Source: Thermogemmatispora onikobensis
Lineage (GTDB): Bacteria; Chloroflexota; Ktedonobacteria; Ktedonobacterales; Ktedonobacteraceae
Length of the DNA stretch: 64,000 nt
Assembly (NCBI RefSeq): GCF_001748285.1
Contig: NZ_BDGT01000019.1
Location: 1-64,000 of the forward strand
Direction of reading: 5' to 3'
A program made the translations under genes and the position numbers. Below are positions 8,202 through 17,326 of this stretch, piece by piece. The notes below the pieces were generated by a model. That model worked only from the letters and a program-made list of their open reading frames with translations, did no database searches and had not been told where the DNA came from. Position 1 is the stretch's first letter; each line of letters opens with the position of its first letter.

Positions 8202-8873
8202 ATGTCCATCCAGTTTAGAGGAGAGCAGGCCGGCGAGCTGGTGCCGCTTGGTCCTATTGTACGCCTCCAGGTGCAGACGGCTCCGCTGAAGGTCGCCGGG
8301 GGCGAGGAAGGGCTGCGCTACGATCCCGCTCCGCTGCGGTCAGTGGCCCAGCTCTGGCTGTCTGTGGATGGCGTTTTCGCCCTACTGCCAGATGGCAGCC
8401 GCCTGCTCGATGTCCACCATCGAGCCTATCCGCGTTCACGCAATCGCAGCGGTAAGAATGGCGTGTCACTAGGCTTTACAGCCCATTACCAGGCGATGCG
8501 CACCCGCTTCGGGGAGCATGTGACGGACGGCTGCGCCGGCGAGAATATTTTGATCGCTACTGAGCAGCCGCTGCGCCTGGAGCAGATCGAGCATGGACTC
8601 CTGATTGTGAGAGCCTCTAGAGCACAGCCAGTCGCGCTGACCCGGCTGCGCGTGGCGACGCCTTGTCTGGAGTTTACGCGCTTTGCTCTGGGTCCAGAGG
8701 CCTGGTTTGCCTCTTCGCCGGAGCTGAAGGCGGCCCTGCAGTTTCTGGACCGGGGTCAGCGCGGCTTCTATGCAACCTGCCTTTCAGAGGAGGCGGTGGC
8801 TATCTCCTGCGGCGACCAGGTCTTTGCTTTGCCAGCCCCGGGAACGGGACGGGCAGAGGCCGCCGCAGGGTGA
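8202..8873 (+). CDS. MOSC domain protein
   Basis: 223 aa from ATG 8202 with GGAGGG about 10 nt upstream. Residues about 50-130 carry MOSC-like features: VDGVFALLPDGSRLLDVHHRAYPRSRNR, the NGVSLGFTAHYQAMRTRFGEH stretch and the typical GCAGENILI motif. MOSC domains are sulfur-carrier domains related to the molybdenum-cofactor sulfurase C-terminus; stand-alone versions such as YiiM and YuaD act in metal-sulfur or detoxification chemistry. Two Cys residues lie near the C-terminus (FYATCLSEEAVAISCG), but whether either is the sulfur carrier is unknown. It converges with the ABC permease gene 18 nt away, so the neighbours give no clue to function. Confidence 0.7.
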   Translation: MSIQFRGEQAGELVPLGPIVRLQVQTAPLKVAGGEEGLRYDPAPLRSVAQLWLSVDGVFALLPDGSRLLDVHHRAYPRSRNRSGKNGVSLGFTAHYQAMRTRFGEHVTDGCAGENILIATEQPLRLEQIEHGLLIVRASRAQPVALTRLRVATPCLEFTRFALGPEAWFASSPELKAALQFLDRGQRGFYATCLSEEAVAISCGDQVFALPAPGTGRAEAAAG

Positions 8874-8891
8874 ATAGAACAGGTCCGCTGC

Positions 8892-9662
8892 TTAGGCGAC
8901 CGCCCGCTTGAGAGAGCACAGACCCCAGAAGAGGGCCAGGAGCGCGAAGGCGCCGGCACAAAGGTAGCCCTGCCAGACGGCTACGTCACCTAGCCTACCC
9001 AGGAAGAGGGCCCGCGCCCCATCCACAACATAGGCAAAGGGATTGAAGTGGGCTATCGCCCGCAATGGAGGGGGTGCCAGCGTCAGGGGCAGTAAGACGC
9101 CCGAGAGCAGCAGAAGCGGGACACTGACCATGTTGAGCAGGGACGAGAGGGCCTCAGCACTGCGCAAGAGAAAGGCCAGGGCATAGGAGCAGGCCGCCAG
9201 GCCCAGACCTAGCAGAACAAGCAGCAGGAGCGCCAGTAAGAGGCTACCAGGAGAGACTCGCAGCCCGAGCGGTAGGGCAATGAGACAGATCAGCAGCACC
9301 TGGATGAGCAGGGTCATTATGTCGAGCAGCACGCGGCTGAGCAAGAGAGCCGCCCGCGGTATAGGCGTAACAAGCAGACGCTCAATGAAGCCGCCCTGCA
9401 GTTCGACCACAAGCCCAAAGCCAACATAGCCTGTCCCAAAGAGGGCCATCATGACCAGGAGTCCAGGAACGTAGAAGGTCATGGCTTCTCCCGCCGCTAT
9501 GGCCGGGATGCCGCTGAGGTTCTGCAGCAAGGGCGCAAAGAGGAGGAGATAACACAGCGGCTGAAAGAGGCCAAAGATGACCCAGATAGGATGACGCCAG
9601 GTCTGCCGGGCCTGGCGCAGCCAGAGATACCATACACTAGAGAAGAGAGACATGCTGCTCAC
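8892..9662 (-). CDS. ABC-2 type transporter permease (DrrB-like)
   Basis: 256 aa. The sequence is a classic six-helix ABC-2 permease: PIWVIFGLFQPLCYLLLFAPLL, MTFYVPGLLVMMALFGTGYVG, then EGFIERLLVTPIPR-like coupling motif seen here as GGFIERLLVTPIPRAALL, LLALLLLVLLGLGLAACSYALAF, a gate segment (VSVPLLLLSGVLLPL) and a C-terminal helix. The GTG start at 9662 overlaps the stop of the ATPase gene by 4 nt (GTGA), showing translational coupling. An ATG three codons later (9653) is an alternative start. It probably forms a dimer with two ATPase subunits to export a hydrophobic drug or lipid. The operator in front of the ATPase gene should control both genes. Confidence 0.9.
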   Translation of the reverse strand: MSSMSLFSSVWYLWLRQARQTWRHPIWVIFGLFQPLCYLLLFAPLLQNLSGIPAIAAGEAMTFYVPGLLVMMALFGTGYVGFGLVVELQGGFIERLLVTPIPRAALLLSRVLLDIMTLLIQVLLICLIALPLGLRVSPGSLLLALLLLVLLGLGLAACSYALAFLLRSAEALSSLLNMVSVPLLLLSGVLLPLTLAPPPLRAIAHFNPFAYVVDGARALFLGRLGDVAVWQGYLCAGAFALLALFWGLCSLKRAVA

Positions 9663-10678
9663 TTTCCTTTCCAGGCGAAGGCAGACCAGGCACCAGGGCT
9701 GGCTGCCTCAGCCTGGGCCTTCTTCAGAGAGCGACCGGTATAGCGGTAGAAGACGTCATCCAACGAGGGCCGTTCCAGAACCAGACTGCTGACGGTCAGA
9801 CCAGCCTCTTCTAACAGACGTAGCACAGCAGGAAGGGCGCTTTCCCCATGCTCAACAGAGAGGCGGAGCTGCTCGCTGTCTTCCTGGTGAACAGCCCGGA
9901 CAAAGGGGCAGGTGCCCAGAAGATCGCTCGCTTGCTGTCTGACGTTGGCCGATGCAGATGGCGCCAGGGTGAGGATGAGGGTCTCACCTGCGCTCTCTTG
10001 CTTGAGCCGGGTAGGACTGCCATCAGCGATGATGCTCCCCTTATCGATGATCGCCACGCGCGTGCAGAGCTGATCAGCCTCGTCAAGATAGTGGGTGGTC
10101 AGAACGATGGTGGCCCCCTGCGCTCGCAGACCGCTCAGACAGTCCCAGAGCTGCCGCCGACTGACTGGATCAAGACCAAGGCTCGGTTCATCGAGCAGGA
10201 GCAGAGGAGGACGATGCACCAGGCCCAGCGCCAGATCGAGACGCCGACGCTGGCCGCCCGAGAGGGAGCTGACTGGCCTGCCGGCCAGGTCATTCAGCTC
10301 CAGCTGCTCTAACACTTCGCTCACCCGCCGCCACGCTGCTTGGCCTCGCAGGCCATACAGATGGACTTGCAAGAGGAGGTCTTGAAAAACTGTTGCCTGG
10401 ATATCCGTACCTCCTTGTTGACCGATATAGCCGAGAGCACGGCGAACGCGCTCCGGGTGACGCCGCGGATCGGCTCCGGCAATGGTCACGCTTCCCCGGT
10501 CCGGCTGGAGCAAGGTGGCCAGTATCCGCAGCAGGGTGGTCTTGCCCGCCCCGTTCGGCCCAAGAAGACCAAAACATTCCCCCTCCGAGACGCTCAGAGA
10601 GAGACCCCGCAGGGCTTCAACGCTGCGACCTCGCCAGCGATAGCTTTTCCAGAGGTTGCTGACTCTGATGAGAGACAT
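9659..10678 (-). CDS. ABC transporter ATP-binding protein, daunorubicin-resistance (DrrA) type
   Basis: 339 aa from ATG 10678; AAAGGAG lies 11 nt upstream. Walker A is GPNGAGKTT, the signature is LSGGQRRR, Walker B is LLLLDEP followed by SLGLDP, and the switch His is in LTTHYLDEADQL. The C-terminal ~90 residues carry the DrrA-like regulatory domain ending in LERPSLDDVFYRYTGRSL. It energises the permease that overlaps its stop codon. A TetR gene is directly upstream on the same strand, and an operator at 10706-10726 overlaps the presumed promoter (TTAACT, 17-nt spacer, TATGTA). Drug efflux is the likely role; the substrate cannot be told. Confidence 0.93.
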   Translation of the reverse strand: MSLIRVSNLWKSYRWRGRSVEALRGLSLSVSEGECFGLLGPNGAGKTTLLRILATLLQPDRGSVTIAGADPRRHPERVRRALGYIGQQGGTDIQATVFQDLLLQVHLYGLRGQAAWRRVSEVLEQLELNDLAGRPVSSLSGGQRRRLDLALGLVHRPPLLLLDEPSLGLDPVSRRQLWDCLSGLRAQGATIVLTTHYLDEADQLCTRVAIIDKGSIIADGSPTRLKQESAGETLILTLAPSASANVRQQASDLLGTCPFVRAVHQEDSEQLRLSVEHGESALPAVLRLLEEAGLTVSSLVLERPSLDDVFYRYTGRSLKKAQAEAASPGAWSAFAWKGK

Positions 10679-10705
10679 CGCTGTGCCTTCTCCTTTCGCT
10701 TTTAT

Positions 10706-10726
10706 ATACATACCGAATGTATGTAT
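10706..10726 (-). promoter_or_regulatory. TetR operator 1, at the ABC exporter promoter
   Basis: ATACATAC, 5 nt, GTATGTAT: a 21-bp inverted repeat (9-bp arms when extended by a base each side). It covers the -10 (TATGTA at 10712-10707) and most of the spacer of a leftward promoter whose -35 is TTAACT (10735-10730). It matches operator 2 at 11388-11408 in 19 of 21 positions, so both are bound by the same regulator. Confidence 0.8.
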
Positions 10727-10746
10727 ACGAGTTAAAAAAAACTGGC

Positions 10747-11358
10747 TCAGGAACGACGCAGGCCGCGAATGAAGATCTCGACGGCCTCGGTAGCGTAGGC
10801 ACGCAGAGAAAAGGCGCTGGGATTGAGAAGCCAGAGGCTACTCAGGCCAACAATCAGGCTGTAGGCGGCGGTGGCCGCCTGCTCGGGAACGACCTCGGCG
10901 CGAATCTCGCCGGCCTCACGGGCGCGGCGCAGTAGAGCGGCAAAGTGGGCAATGCTGGCCTGAACAGCCTGCACCTTTTCCTCGATGCCGCTCTGCAGCT
11001 CGGGTAGCATACCTGTGCGCATAGTAGTTAGCTCCAACATAGCTCGAAAGTCGGCATCCTCTTCAGGGTAGCTGAGCCAGGCCAGCAGGATTGCTCGTAG
11101 CGTCTCCAGCGGGGCGCTGTCGCGCCGATAAAGCGGCAGCAGCTTGCGCGCGGCCCGCTCGTACTGCTCGCGCACCAGGGTATTGAACAGATCGGCCTTG
11201 CTGCCAAAATGCCACTGGATGGCTCCACGTGTGGTCCCGGCCCGGCGCGCAACTTCCTCTAGAGTAGTGGCCGCATAGCCGTGTTCCAGAAAACAGCTCA
11301 GGGCTGCCCGGAGCAGCTGCTCACGTGTCTGGGCCGCCGCTTCCCGCGTTCTCCTCAT
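10747..11358 (-). CDS. TetR/AcrR family transcriptional repressor
   Basis: 203 aa. The N-terminal HTH is typical: TREQLLRAALSCFLEHGYAATTLEEVARRAGTTRGAIQWHFGSKADLF (about 11-55). The C-terminal ligand-binding and dimer domain resembles the AcrR-type TetR_C family. The gene lies just upstream of the ABC exporter genes on the same strand, with one operator in front of each. The arrangement points to a drug-sensing repressor controlling its own gene and the exporter. Confidence 0.92.
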   Translation of the reverse strand: MRRTREAAAQTREQLLRAALSCFLEHGYAATTLEEVARRAGTTRGAIQWHFGSKADLFNTLVREQYERAARKLLPLYRRDSAPLETLRAILLAWLSYPEEDADFRAMLELTTMRTGMLPELQSGIEEKVQAVQASIAHFAALLRRAREAGEIRAEVVPEQAATAAYSLIVGLSSLWLLNPSAFSLRAYATEAVEIFIRGLRRS

Positions 11359-11387
11359 CGCTCGCTCCCTCTCACCTCTCTAAATAC

Positions 11388-11408
11388 ATACATACCACAT
11401 GTATGTAT
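11388..11408 (-). promoter_or_regulatory. TetR operator 2, at the tetR promoter
   Basis: ATACATAC, 5 nt, GTATGTAT, extending to an 11-bp-arm inverted repeat at 11383-11409. It fills the space between a minus-strand -35 TTGACA (11417-11412) and -10 TATGTA (11394-11389; 17-nt spacer). It lies 30 nt upstream of the repressor ATG; operator 1 lies 28 nt upstream of the ABC ATG. This indicates autorepression by the same mechanism. Confidence 0.8.
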
Positions 11409-11494
11409 TCTTGTCAAGGGAAAAGCTAGAGCTGATCAGCAAGCTGCCAGGTGAGACACCGCCGCCGCCGCTCAGCGTGAGCGGCGGCACCACT

Positions 11495-13966
11495 TTATTC
11501 GCCATAGGGTACCCAGATATTTTTGACCTGGGTCGCCTCGCGCAGAAACTCCTCGCCCTCGCCCTGGACGGGGTCGAGCCAATCGCGCGGATGGCCATAG
11601 TTGACCCAGGTACGCTTCATATTGCTGGCCGCGGCCAGCTCAACGCGCTTGCAGCCCTCGGCGCTGCCGAAGTACCAGACCGCCTCGACATCCTCGTGTT
11701 CGGCCAGGACCTGAACGAGCGGCTCGCGTTCGCCGGTGACGATATTGATGGCCCCGGCAGGCACATCGGAGGTCTCGAAGACCTGGTAGCAGTCGGTGGC
11801 GCTCAGTGGAGCCTGTGGCGAAGGGATCACCACCAGTGTATTACCCATCGCCAGCGCGGGGGCCGCCAGCGAGAGGAAGCCCAGCAGCGGAAACTCATCG
11901 GGGCAGGCCATGCCGATGACTCCTACTGGCTCACGCACGGCCAGGACCATCCCACGCAACGGTGGGCGGTGAATGCTGCCCTCGAACTTGTCGCACCAGG
12001 CGGCATAGCTGAAGAGGCGCGCGATGGCAGCCTGCACTTCTGCTGCGGCATCTGCATAGGGGCGGCCTGTCTGCTGGACCAGACGCAGAGCAAACTCTTG
12101 CTCGCGTGCGGCCAGGTTCTCAGCAATGTAGAAGAGGACCTGGGCCCGCTGGTGGGGAGAGGCTCCGCTCCAGGCGCGCGCCTTGTGGGCTGCCTCGACG
12201 GCATTGCGGATGTCCTTGCGGTTGCCAGCACCAACCTGGCCGATGATCATGCCCTGGGGATCGCGCACCGGCAGGCTGTAGCCGCTATCGGGGCGGACCT
12301 GCCTGCCGCCGATGAAGAGCTTGGGGGTGCGATCGATCGGCGGGATGCGCCCCGCCAGATCAGCAAAGACCTCGCTGCCGGCCAGAGCCACGCCATTGCT
12401 ACCATGCTCAGCATGGCCGTTACCGCTATGGGCCTTGCTCTCGCCACTCGCCGAGGTCTCGGCCAGCCCACGGCGGCGCCCCGAGCGGGCCGCGGCGCCT
12501 TCCCAGCGAGGACGGACATACTCATAGAGGCCCTCCTTGCCACCCTCGCGTCCAAAGCCGCTCTCGCGATAGCCGCCGAAGCCACAGGCTGCGTCGAAGA
12601 GGTTGGTGGCGTTGATCCAGACGGTGCCCGCCTCTAAGCGTGCAGCCACCTCGAGGGCCAGGTTGATATTCTCGCTCCAGACGCTGGCCGCCAGACCATA
12701 GCGCGTGTTGTTGGCCAGCGTCACCGCTTCCTCCGGTGTACGGAAGGTCATGGCAACAAGCACGGGACCAAAGATCTCAACCTGGGCAATGGTCATGGCC
12801 GGAGCCACATTGGTGAAGAGGGTCGGCGGGAAGAAATAGCCCTCGCGTGGGCAGGCTGTCGACGGCTGCCAGAGCTGGGCCCCTTCTTCGACCCCGCGCT
12901 CGACCAGGCGGCGGATCTCGCGCAGCTGGGCCTCCGAGACGATCGCTCCGATATCGATGGCCTTATCCAGCGGATCGCCAACGCGCAGCTTTTCCATGCG
13001 CGCTCGCACCTTGGCGAGCAGGCGATCGGCGATGCTCTCCTGGACCAACAGGCGCGAGCCAGCGCAGCAGACCTGACCCTGGTTAAACCAGATGGCATCG
13101 ACGACGCCTTCGACCACGCTGTCCAGGTCAGCGTCCTCAAAGACCACGAAAGGCGATTTGCCGCCCAGCTCTAGCGAGAGGCGCTTGCCAGAGCCGGCGG
13201 TCGCCCGGCGAATGGCACGACCTACCTCGGTAGAGCCGGTGAAGGCGATCTTGTTGACGTCGGGATGACGCACCAGAGCCTCGCCAACCTGCCCAGCCTC
13301 GCCGGTCACAATGTTGACAACCCCTGGCGGCAGACCAACCTCTTCGACAATCTCGGCGAATTTCATGGCCGTCAGGGGAGTGTAGCGCGCCGGCTTGAGG
13401 ACGACTGTATTGCCCATTGCCAGGGCTGGCGCTACTTTCCAGGCCAGCATGAGCAGGGGGAAGTTCCAGGGAATGATCTGCCCCACGACCCCTAGCGGCT
13501 CGTAGCCAGCCAGCTCGCTCTCCATGAGCTGGGCCCAACCAGCATGATAGTAGAAATGGCGCGCAACCAGCGGAATATCGATGTCGCGCGTCTCGCGAAT
13601 TGGCTTCCCATTATCCAGCGTCTCCAGAACCGCGAGCAGACGCGCATGCTTCTGTATATGGCGGGCAATGGCATAGAGGTAGCGCGCCCGCACATGGCCG
13701 GGGGTCTTGCTCCAGCTCGGGAAAGCCCGCCGCGCCGCGGCTACCGCGGCATCGACATCGGCAGCGTTGCCCGCGGCGACTCGCGCCAGAACTTTGCCCG
13801 TGGCCGGATTGATGGTCTCCAGATACTGACCGCTGGCCGGCTTGACCCGGCGATTGTTGATGAACAGGTCAAAGGGCTGGTGCTGGGCCAGCCACTGCAG
13901 GGCAGGCTCTGCCGTCTCGGGCGCCGGCCCATACTCCATTGATTCGAACAGCTCTAAGATACTCAT
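11495..13966 (-). CDS. Tandem aldehyde dehydrogenase, ALDH16-like, with degenerate second domain
   Basis: 823 aa. Residues about 35-490 form a complete NAD(P)-dependent ALDH: IPWNFPLLMLAWK, FTGSTEVGRAI, LELGGKSPFVV with the general-base Glu, GQVCCAG with the catalytic Cys, EIFGPVL and GFGGYRESGFGREGG. After a linker of about 50 residues, a second ALDH-type domain starts near 545 (PKLFIGGRQVRPDSGYSLPVRDP). It keeps nucleotide-domain features (GVIGMACPDEFPLL, INIVTGE) but lacks the LELGGK and GQxC motifs and is shortened. Tandem domains with one dead copy are the hallmark of ALDH16. Bacterial ALDH16 enzymes are active through the first domain. The physiological aldehyde is unknown. Confidence 0.88.
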   Translation of the reverse strand: MSILELFESMEYGPAPETAEPALQWLAQHQPFDLFINNRRVKPASGQYLETINPATGKVLARVAAGNAADVDAAVAAARRAFPSWSKTPGHVRARYLYAIARHIQKHARLLAVLETLDNGKPIRETRDIDIPLVARHFYYHAGWAQLMESELAGYEPLGVVGQIIPWNFPLLMLAWKVAPALAMGNTVVLKPARYTPLTAMKFAEIVEEVGLPPGVVNIVTGEAGQVGEALVRHPDVNKIAFTGSTEVGRAIRRATAGSGKRLSLELGGKSPFVVFEDADLDSVVEGVVDAIWFNQGQVCCAGSRLLVQESIADRLLAKVRARMEKLRVGDPLDKAIDIGAIVSEAQLREIRRLVERGVEEGAQLWQPSTACPREGYFFPPTLFTNVAPAMTIAQVEIFGPVLVAMTFRTPEEAVTLANNTRYGLAASVWSENINLALEVAARLEAGTVWINATNLFDAACGFGGYRESGFGREGGKEGLYEYVRPRWEGAAARSGRRRGLAETSASGESKAHSGNGHAEHGSNGVALAGSEVFADLAGRIPPIDRTPKLFIGGRQVRPDSGYSLPVRDPQGMIIGQVGAGNRKDIRNAVEAAHKARAWSGASPHQRAQVLFYIAENLAAREQEFALRLVQQTGRPYADAAAEVQAAIARLFSYAAWCDKFEGSIHRPPLRGMVLAVREPVGVIGMACPDEFPLLGFLSLAAPALAMGNTLVVIPSPQAPLSATDCYQVFETSDVPAGAINIVTGEREPLVQVLAEHEDVEAVWYFGSAEGCKRVELAAASNMKRTWVNYGHPRDWLDPVQGEGEEFLREATQVKNIWVPYGE

Positions 13967-14233
13967 AGCAGTGATGCGCCCCCTCCCTCAACGTCTCGCA
14001 AGAGAGCCGACGACAGGCCATCGGCACGGGCTATTGTATCCCGCCTCGCACCCCGGCGGCAAGTCCCCAGAAGTCCCCAGCTCACCACACCAGCCCGTCC
14101 CCCCACAGCAGGCGCACGGGCAGTCAAACGCGGCTAAGATGACGACGGCAGCCTCGCGCCTCTTCTCTTCAGACCATGTTCACAGAGGGTAGAGAGAGGA
14201 GTCTAGAACAGCCCGGGTTCTTACGTGGGTTAC

Positions 14234-15760
14234 TTACTGACTGGGAGGGAAGCCGGGCGAGAGGGACCACAGGCCGCTCTCACCTGTAAAATGGTTGTTT
14301 TCATCATGAACTTCGAAGCTCCCAGCCATCTGGCTCCCGACCTTGATCATGCCCTCGAAGACCAGGCTAGCCTTGCCGCCGTAAATAGACACCGTAAAAT
14401 GGATGACACCTTGCTGATTCAGCGTTCCTGAGCAAGGCCCACTCTGTCCCAGGCCACTGAAAAAGCCCGAGAAGCGACCTTGATGCTGCTGCAGGTGTGA
14501 AAGCACCAGCAGAGTGCGTGTGCTGGTCAGCAGATCCTGGGCAGTGCCTACATAATCGGTAAAGAGAGCCGGATAGGGATAGGCATCACCTGCCAGAGGC
14601 ACCTGTGACGTGGCTTTGGCCGGCGCGCTCCCTGGGGCCGTCGACGACTGGGGCGCTAAGGAGCGCGCGACGAGCGAGTGCAGCGGGCTGCTCAGGCCAA
14701 TCGCTACCGCTCCTGCTACCAGTGTCAGCACCAGAGCCAGGATGAGTGCGCTCAGCACCAGGCGGCGCCGCCGACGATGTGCCTGCCGGAGATTCTCCTG
14801 GGCCTTGCGTTCCGGGAATAACTCGGTCGAGGCTGCCATCGCCTCCAGCGAGGGCGTTGCTTCCCCGGGGGCCGTGGTCGCCTCTGGATCGAGGCGGGCG
14901 TGGCTGACGACAGCGCGCCAGAAGTCGCGCACACTGGCAAAGCGCTCCTGGCTGTTCAGCGCCAGGGCGCACTGGAGATCTTCGCTGACGGCACGCGGCA
15001 GCCCGGGCACCAGCTCGTGAGCGGGTCGTAGGGGATCACGCTCCGCTCCGTTTTGGAGGAGAAGCACGCGCTCAAAGGCATCGCAGGGAAACTGGCCCGT
15101 TAACAGTGTATAGAGCGTCGCCCCCAGTCCATAGACATCGGTGCGCACATCAGTCCTCCCTCGCCCCCCATACTGCTCCGGCGCCGCGTAACCAGGGGTT
15201 CCCTGACGAATCGTGGTCGTCATACCATCGGGAATATAGAGCTTGGCCAGGCCGAAATCGACCAGCACGGCCCCACGTCCAGCGGCAGGCACAATGATAT
15301 TCGATGGCTTGATATCGCGATGGATGACGGGTGGCTGCTGGCTATGCAAATAGTCAAGAGCATCGATGATCGGCTCCAGAGTCGTCAGTAGATGCGCTAA
15401 CGGGATGCGACGTCCAGGAGCAAGGCGTCGCAGTTCCTCCAGGTTGGCACCACGAATATAATCCATCACTAAATAGCTACGCTGGCTGCGTACGTCTTCG
15501 AAAAAGCGGTAGACCCGCGGCAAGGCCGGATGCTGCAAACGCATCAGCAAGCTGGCCTCCAGGGCCAGACTGCGCCGCTCACGCTCGGTGGTTGTGACGA
15601 CCTCTTTGAGGGCGAAGAGCCTGCCGGAGCCACGTAGTTCCATCACCAGGTAGACCGAACCGAATCCCCCAGTGCCCAGGCAAGCTTCGACACGATAGCG
15701 GGCCTGGGCAGGATCTTTAATGATAGACCCTGTTCTTAGCCTGGTCTGTGTCCTCTGCAT
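14234..15760 (-). CDS. Membrane-anchored Ser/Thr protein kinase (Hanks type)
   Basis: 508 aa from ATG 15760, supported by GGAG 8 nt upstream and a promoter whose start point falls near 15800. That excludes the longer frame to 15868. The kinase domain (about 20-290) has GTGGFGSVY, the Lys in ALKEVV, HRDIKPSN, VDFGLAKL and TPGYAAPEQYGG, so all catalytic residues are present. A membrane helix (LVLSALILALVLTLVAGAVAIGL) follows near 355-378. The C-terminal ~125 residues are extracytoplasmic, of unknown fold, with a beta-rich appearance and no PASTA repeats. The divergent neighbour is a pentapeptide membrane protein. Confidence 0.9.
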   Translation of the reverse strand: MQRTQTRLRTGSIIKDPAQARYRVEACLGTGGFGSVYLVMELRGSGRLFALKEVVTTTERERRSLALEASLLMRLQHPALPRVYRFFEDVRSQRSYLVMDYIRGANLEELRRLAPGRRIPLAHLLTTLEPIIDALDYLHSQQPPVIHRDIKPSNIIVPAAGRGAVLVDFGLAKLYIPDGMTTTIRQGTPGYAAPEQYGGRGRTDVRTDVYGLGATLYTLLTGQFPCDAFERVLLLQNGAERDPLRPAHELVPGLPRAVSEDLQCALALNSQERFASVRDFWRAVVSHARLDPEATTAPGEATPSLEAMAASTELFPERKAQENLRQAHRRRRRLVLSALILALVLTLVAGAVAIGLSSPLHSLVARSLAPQSSTAPGSAPAKATSQVPLAGDAYPYPALFTDYVGTAQDLLTSTRTLLVLSHLQQHQGRFSGFFSGLGQSGPCSGTLNQQGVIHFTVSIYGGKASLVFEGMIKVGSQMAGSFEVHDENNHFTGESGLWSLSPGFPPSQ

Positions 15761-15805
15761 CGCTGACTCCAGCTTATCGACACGCTTGGGTACAATATCT
15801 GTTCC

Positions 15806-15834
15806 ATTATACGAACCGCCCGATAGATAAACAA
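15806..15834 (-). promoter_or_regulatory. Promoter of the Ser/Thr kinase gene
   Basis: On the minus strand TTGTTT (15834-15829), 17-nt spacer, TATAAT (15811-15806). The predicted start near 15800 gives a 40-nt leader to ATG 15760 and decides that start. Confidence 0.7.
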
Positions 15835-15862
15835 GGGTTATGCAATGATCTTGCTCTCCAAC

Positions 15863-15906
15863 GCTCACTTGCTATCCTGGCAAAATGTGAGCTTCGTGAT
15901 CACGAA
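15863..15906. promoter_or_regulatory. Inverted repeats in the kinase/pentapeptide divergent region
   Basis: Two abutting symmetric elements: an imperfect hairpin with GCTCAC...GTGAGC arms (15863-15892), and a perfect 14-bp palindrome TTCGTGATCACGAA (15893-15906). They sit upstream of the kinase promoter, between two divergent genes, as expected for a shared operator. Confidence 0.5.
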
Positions 15907-16036
15907 CACGACATTGCAACCGCAGAGATAACAAAGTTGCACCCTCTGCTCTGGTATGCTTTTGCCAGGATGACAGGAGAGAAAACTGGGCTTTTGCAGA
16001 CAGGCCGTCCACTATCACTGCACGGAGACCGGGCAG

Positions 16037-17326
16037 ATGAGCGATCCAGAGCATTTAGCTATACTCAAGCAGGGTGTGCACGCCTGGAACCATTGGCGTC
16101 AGCAGGCGCAGCCCCTGATATTTTGGAGGCCATCCCCTCTCTATGGCCAGGGACCAGACCTTAGCGGCGCCGATCTGCGCGAAGCAGACCTGGCCGGCAT
16201 TAATCTCGACCATACGAATTTGCGCGGCGCCAATCTGAGCGAGGCCAATCTGAAAGGTGCCAGCCTGCTTCTGGCCGATCTGCGTAACGCTAATCTCCAG
16301 CGGGCTAATCTCTGCCGGGCCCGTGTAACTGCCGATCTGCGCAACGCGGATCTACGTGGGGCCCTTCTGGCGGGCGCGGATCTGCGCGGCTCCTGGCTCG
16401 ATGTGAGTATCAGATTGGAGGGAGTTCTTTTGCAGGACGCTGAGCACGGCAGCACACGGCTTGCTGGCCTTGACTGGTCGCAGGTCAAGCTGGCAGCCAT
16501 CGATTGGGAGCAGGTCACTATCCTGGGCGATGAAGAGCTGCTCTTTGCTCCATTACAGCCCGGAGACGCGCCGATCGCTCTGAATAAGCGCCTGGAGGAA
16601 TACGAGCGTCTCTGGCAGTATGAGAGCGCGATCCGCTCCTACGAGTCCCTCAGCCAGGCTTTGCAGGAGCAGGGATTGCCAGCCCTGGCTACACGCTTCC
16701 GGGAACGGGCGCGCTTGCTTCGACAGCACCCGGAATATCGAGAACTTCGGCAACACCATCGAAAAGAGCGCAGCCTGAGAGCAGCCCTGGACACGGCCAT
16801 TGCACTACTGAGGTGGGGAAGCCTTCCAGGCGGCCTGGCCCTGGCTAGCTGGGGCCTGGCTCTGGTTCTCTGGCAGCACTGGCCTGGTCTGGTTCCTTTG
16901 CTGCTGGGCATGCTCGTCTTTGCCAGCAGCTTGTTTTCGGAGCTCAGAGAGAGAAAGCCTGCTGTTCCCCGGAGCCTGGTCCTGGCGCAAGTCCTCGCAA
17001 CGACGGGGCTGGTCGCCAGCATAGCGCTCTTCGTGCTGGGTCCACTCCTGCTCGTTGCTCGGAAGGCGGGAGTCGCCGTGAGCCTCTTGCTCTCCCTCTT
17101 CGGAGGAAGCCTCTATCTGGTGAGCATCTTCAGCCTACGCTCTCAGCAAGGCTCCTCCATCTTCGCTCGCTTCTCTGTGATAAGTCTCCTCCCGCTCTGC
17201 ATCCTCCTGCTTCCTGGCCTGCTATGTATCGTTGGACCATCTTCCTCGCGCCCTGCGATGCTCTTTGAATCGCTGATCTTACTCCTCCTTGCTTCTTCAA
17301 AATTCTTGATAGGGAGAGCACAGTGA
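16037..17326 (+). CDS. Pentapeptide-repeat protein with C-terminal membrane domain
   Basis: 429 aa. Residues about 38-125 are tandem A(D/N)LXX repeats ([17 protein letters not shown] and on), forming a right-handed beta-helix of roughly four coils. A charged helical linker (about 160-255; [27 protein letters not shown]) follows. It resembles helical linkers found between pentapeptide repeats and channels. The last ~170 residues contain five or six hydrophobic segments, such as [23 protein letters not shown]-type helices, and [18 protein letters not shown]. It is probably an integral membrane protein with a cytosolic repeat domain. Function is unknown. It is divergent from the Ser/Thr kinase, which hints that it could be a kinase target. 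Confidence 0.75.
   Translation: MSDPEHLAILKQGVHAWNHWRQQAQPLIFWRPSPLYGQGPDLSGADLREADLAGINLDHTNLRGANLSEANLKGASLLLADLRNANLQRANLCRARVTADLRNADLRGALLAGADLRGSWLDVSIRLEGVLLQDAEHGSTRLAGLDWSQVKLAAIDWEQVTILGDEELLFAPLQPGDAPIALNKRLEEYERLWQYESAIRSYESLSQALQEQGLPALATRFRERARLLRQHPEYRELRQHHRKERSLRAALDTAIALLRWGSLPGGLALASWGLALVLWQHWPGLVPLLLGMLVFASSLFSELRERKPAVPRSLVLAQVLATTGLVASIALFVLGPLLLVARKAGVAVSLLLSLFGGSLYLVSIFSLRSQQGSSIFARFSVISLLPLCILLLPGLLCIVGPSSSRPAMLFESLILLLLASSKFLIGRAQ

Noticed and set aside
11399-12637. 412-codon plus-strand frame over the aldehyde dehydrogenase gene
   Set aside because: Antisense shadow of a clear ALDH gene; no domain and poor start.
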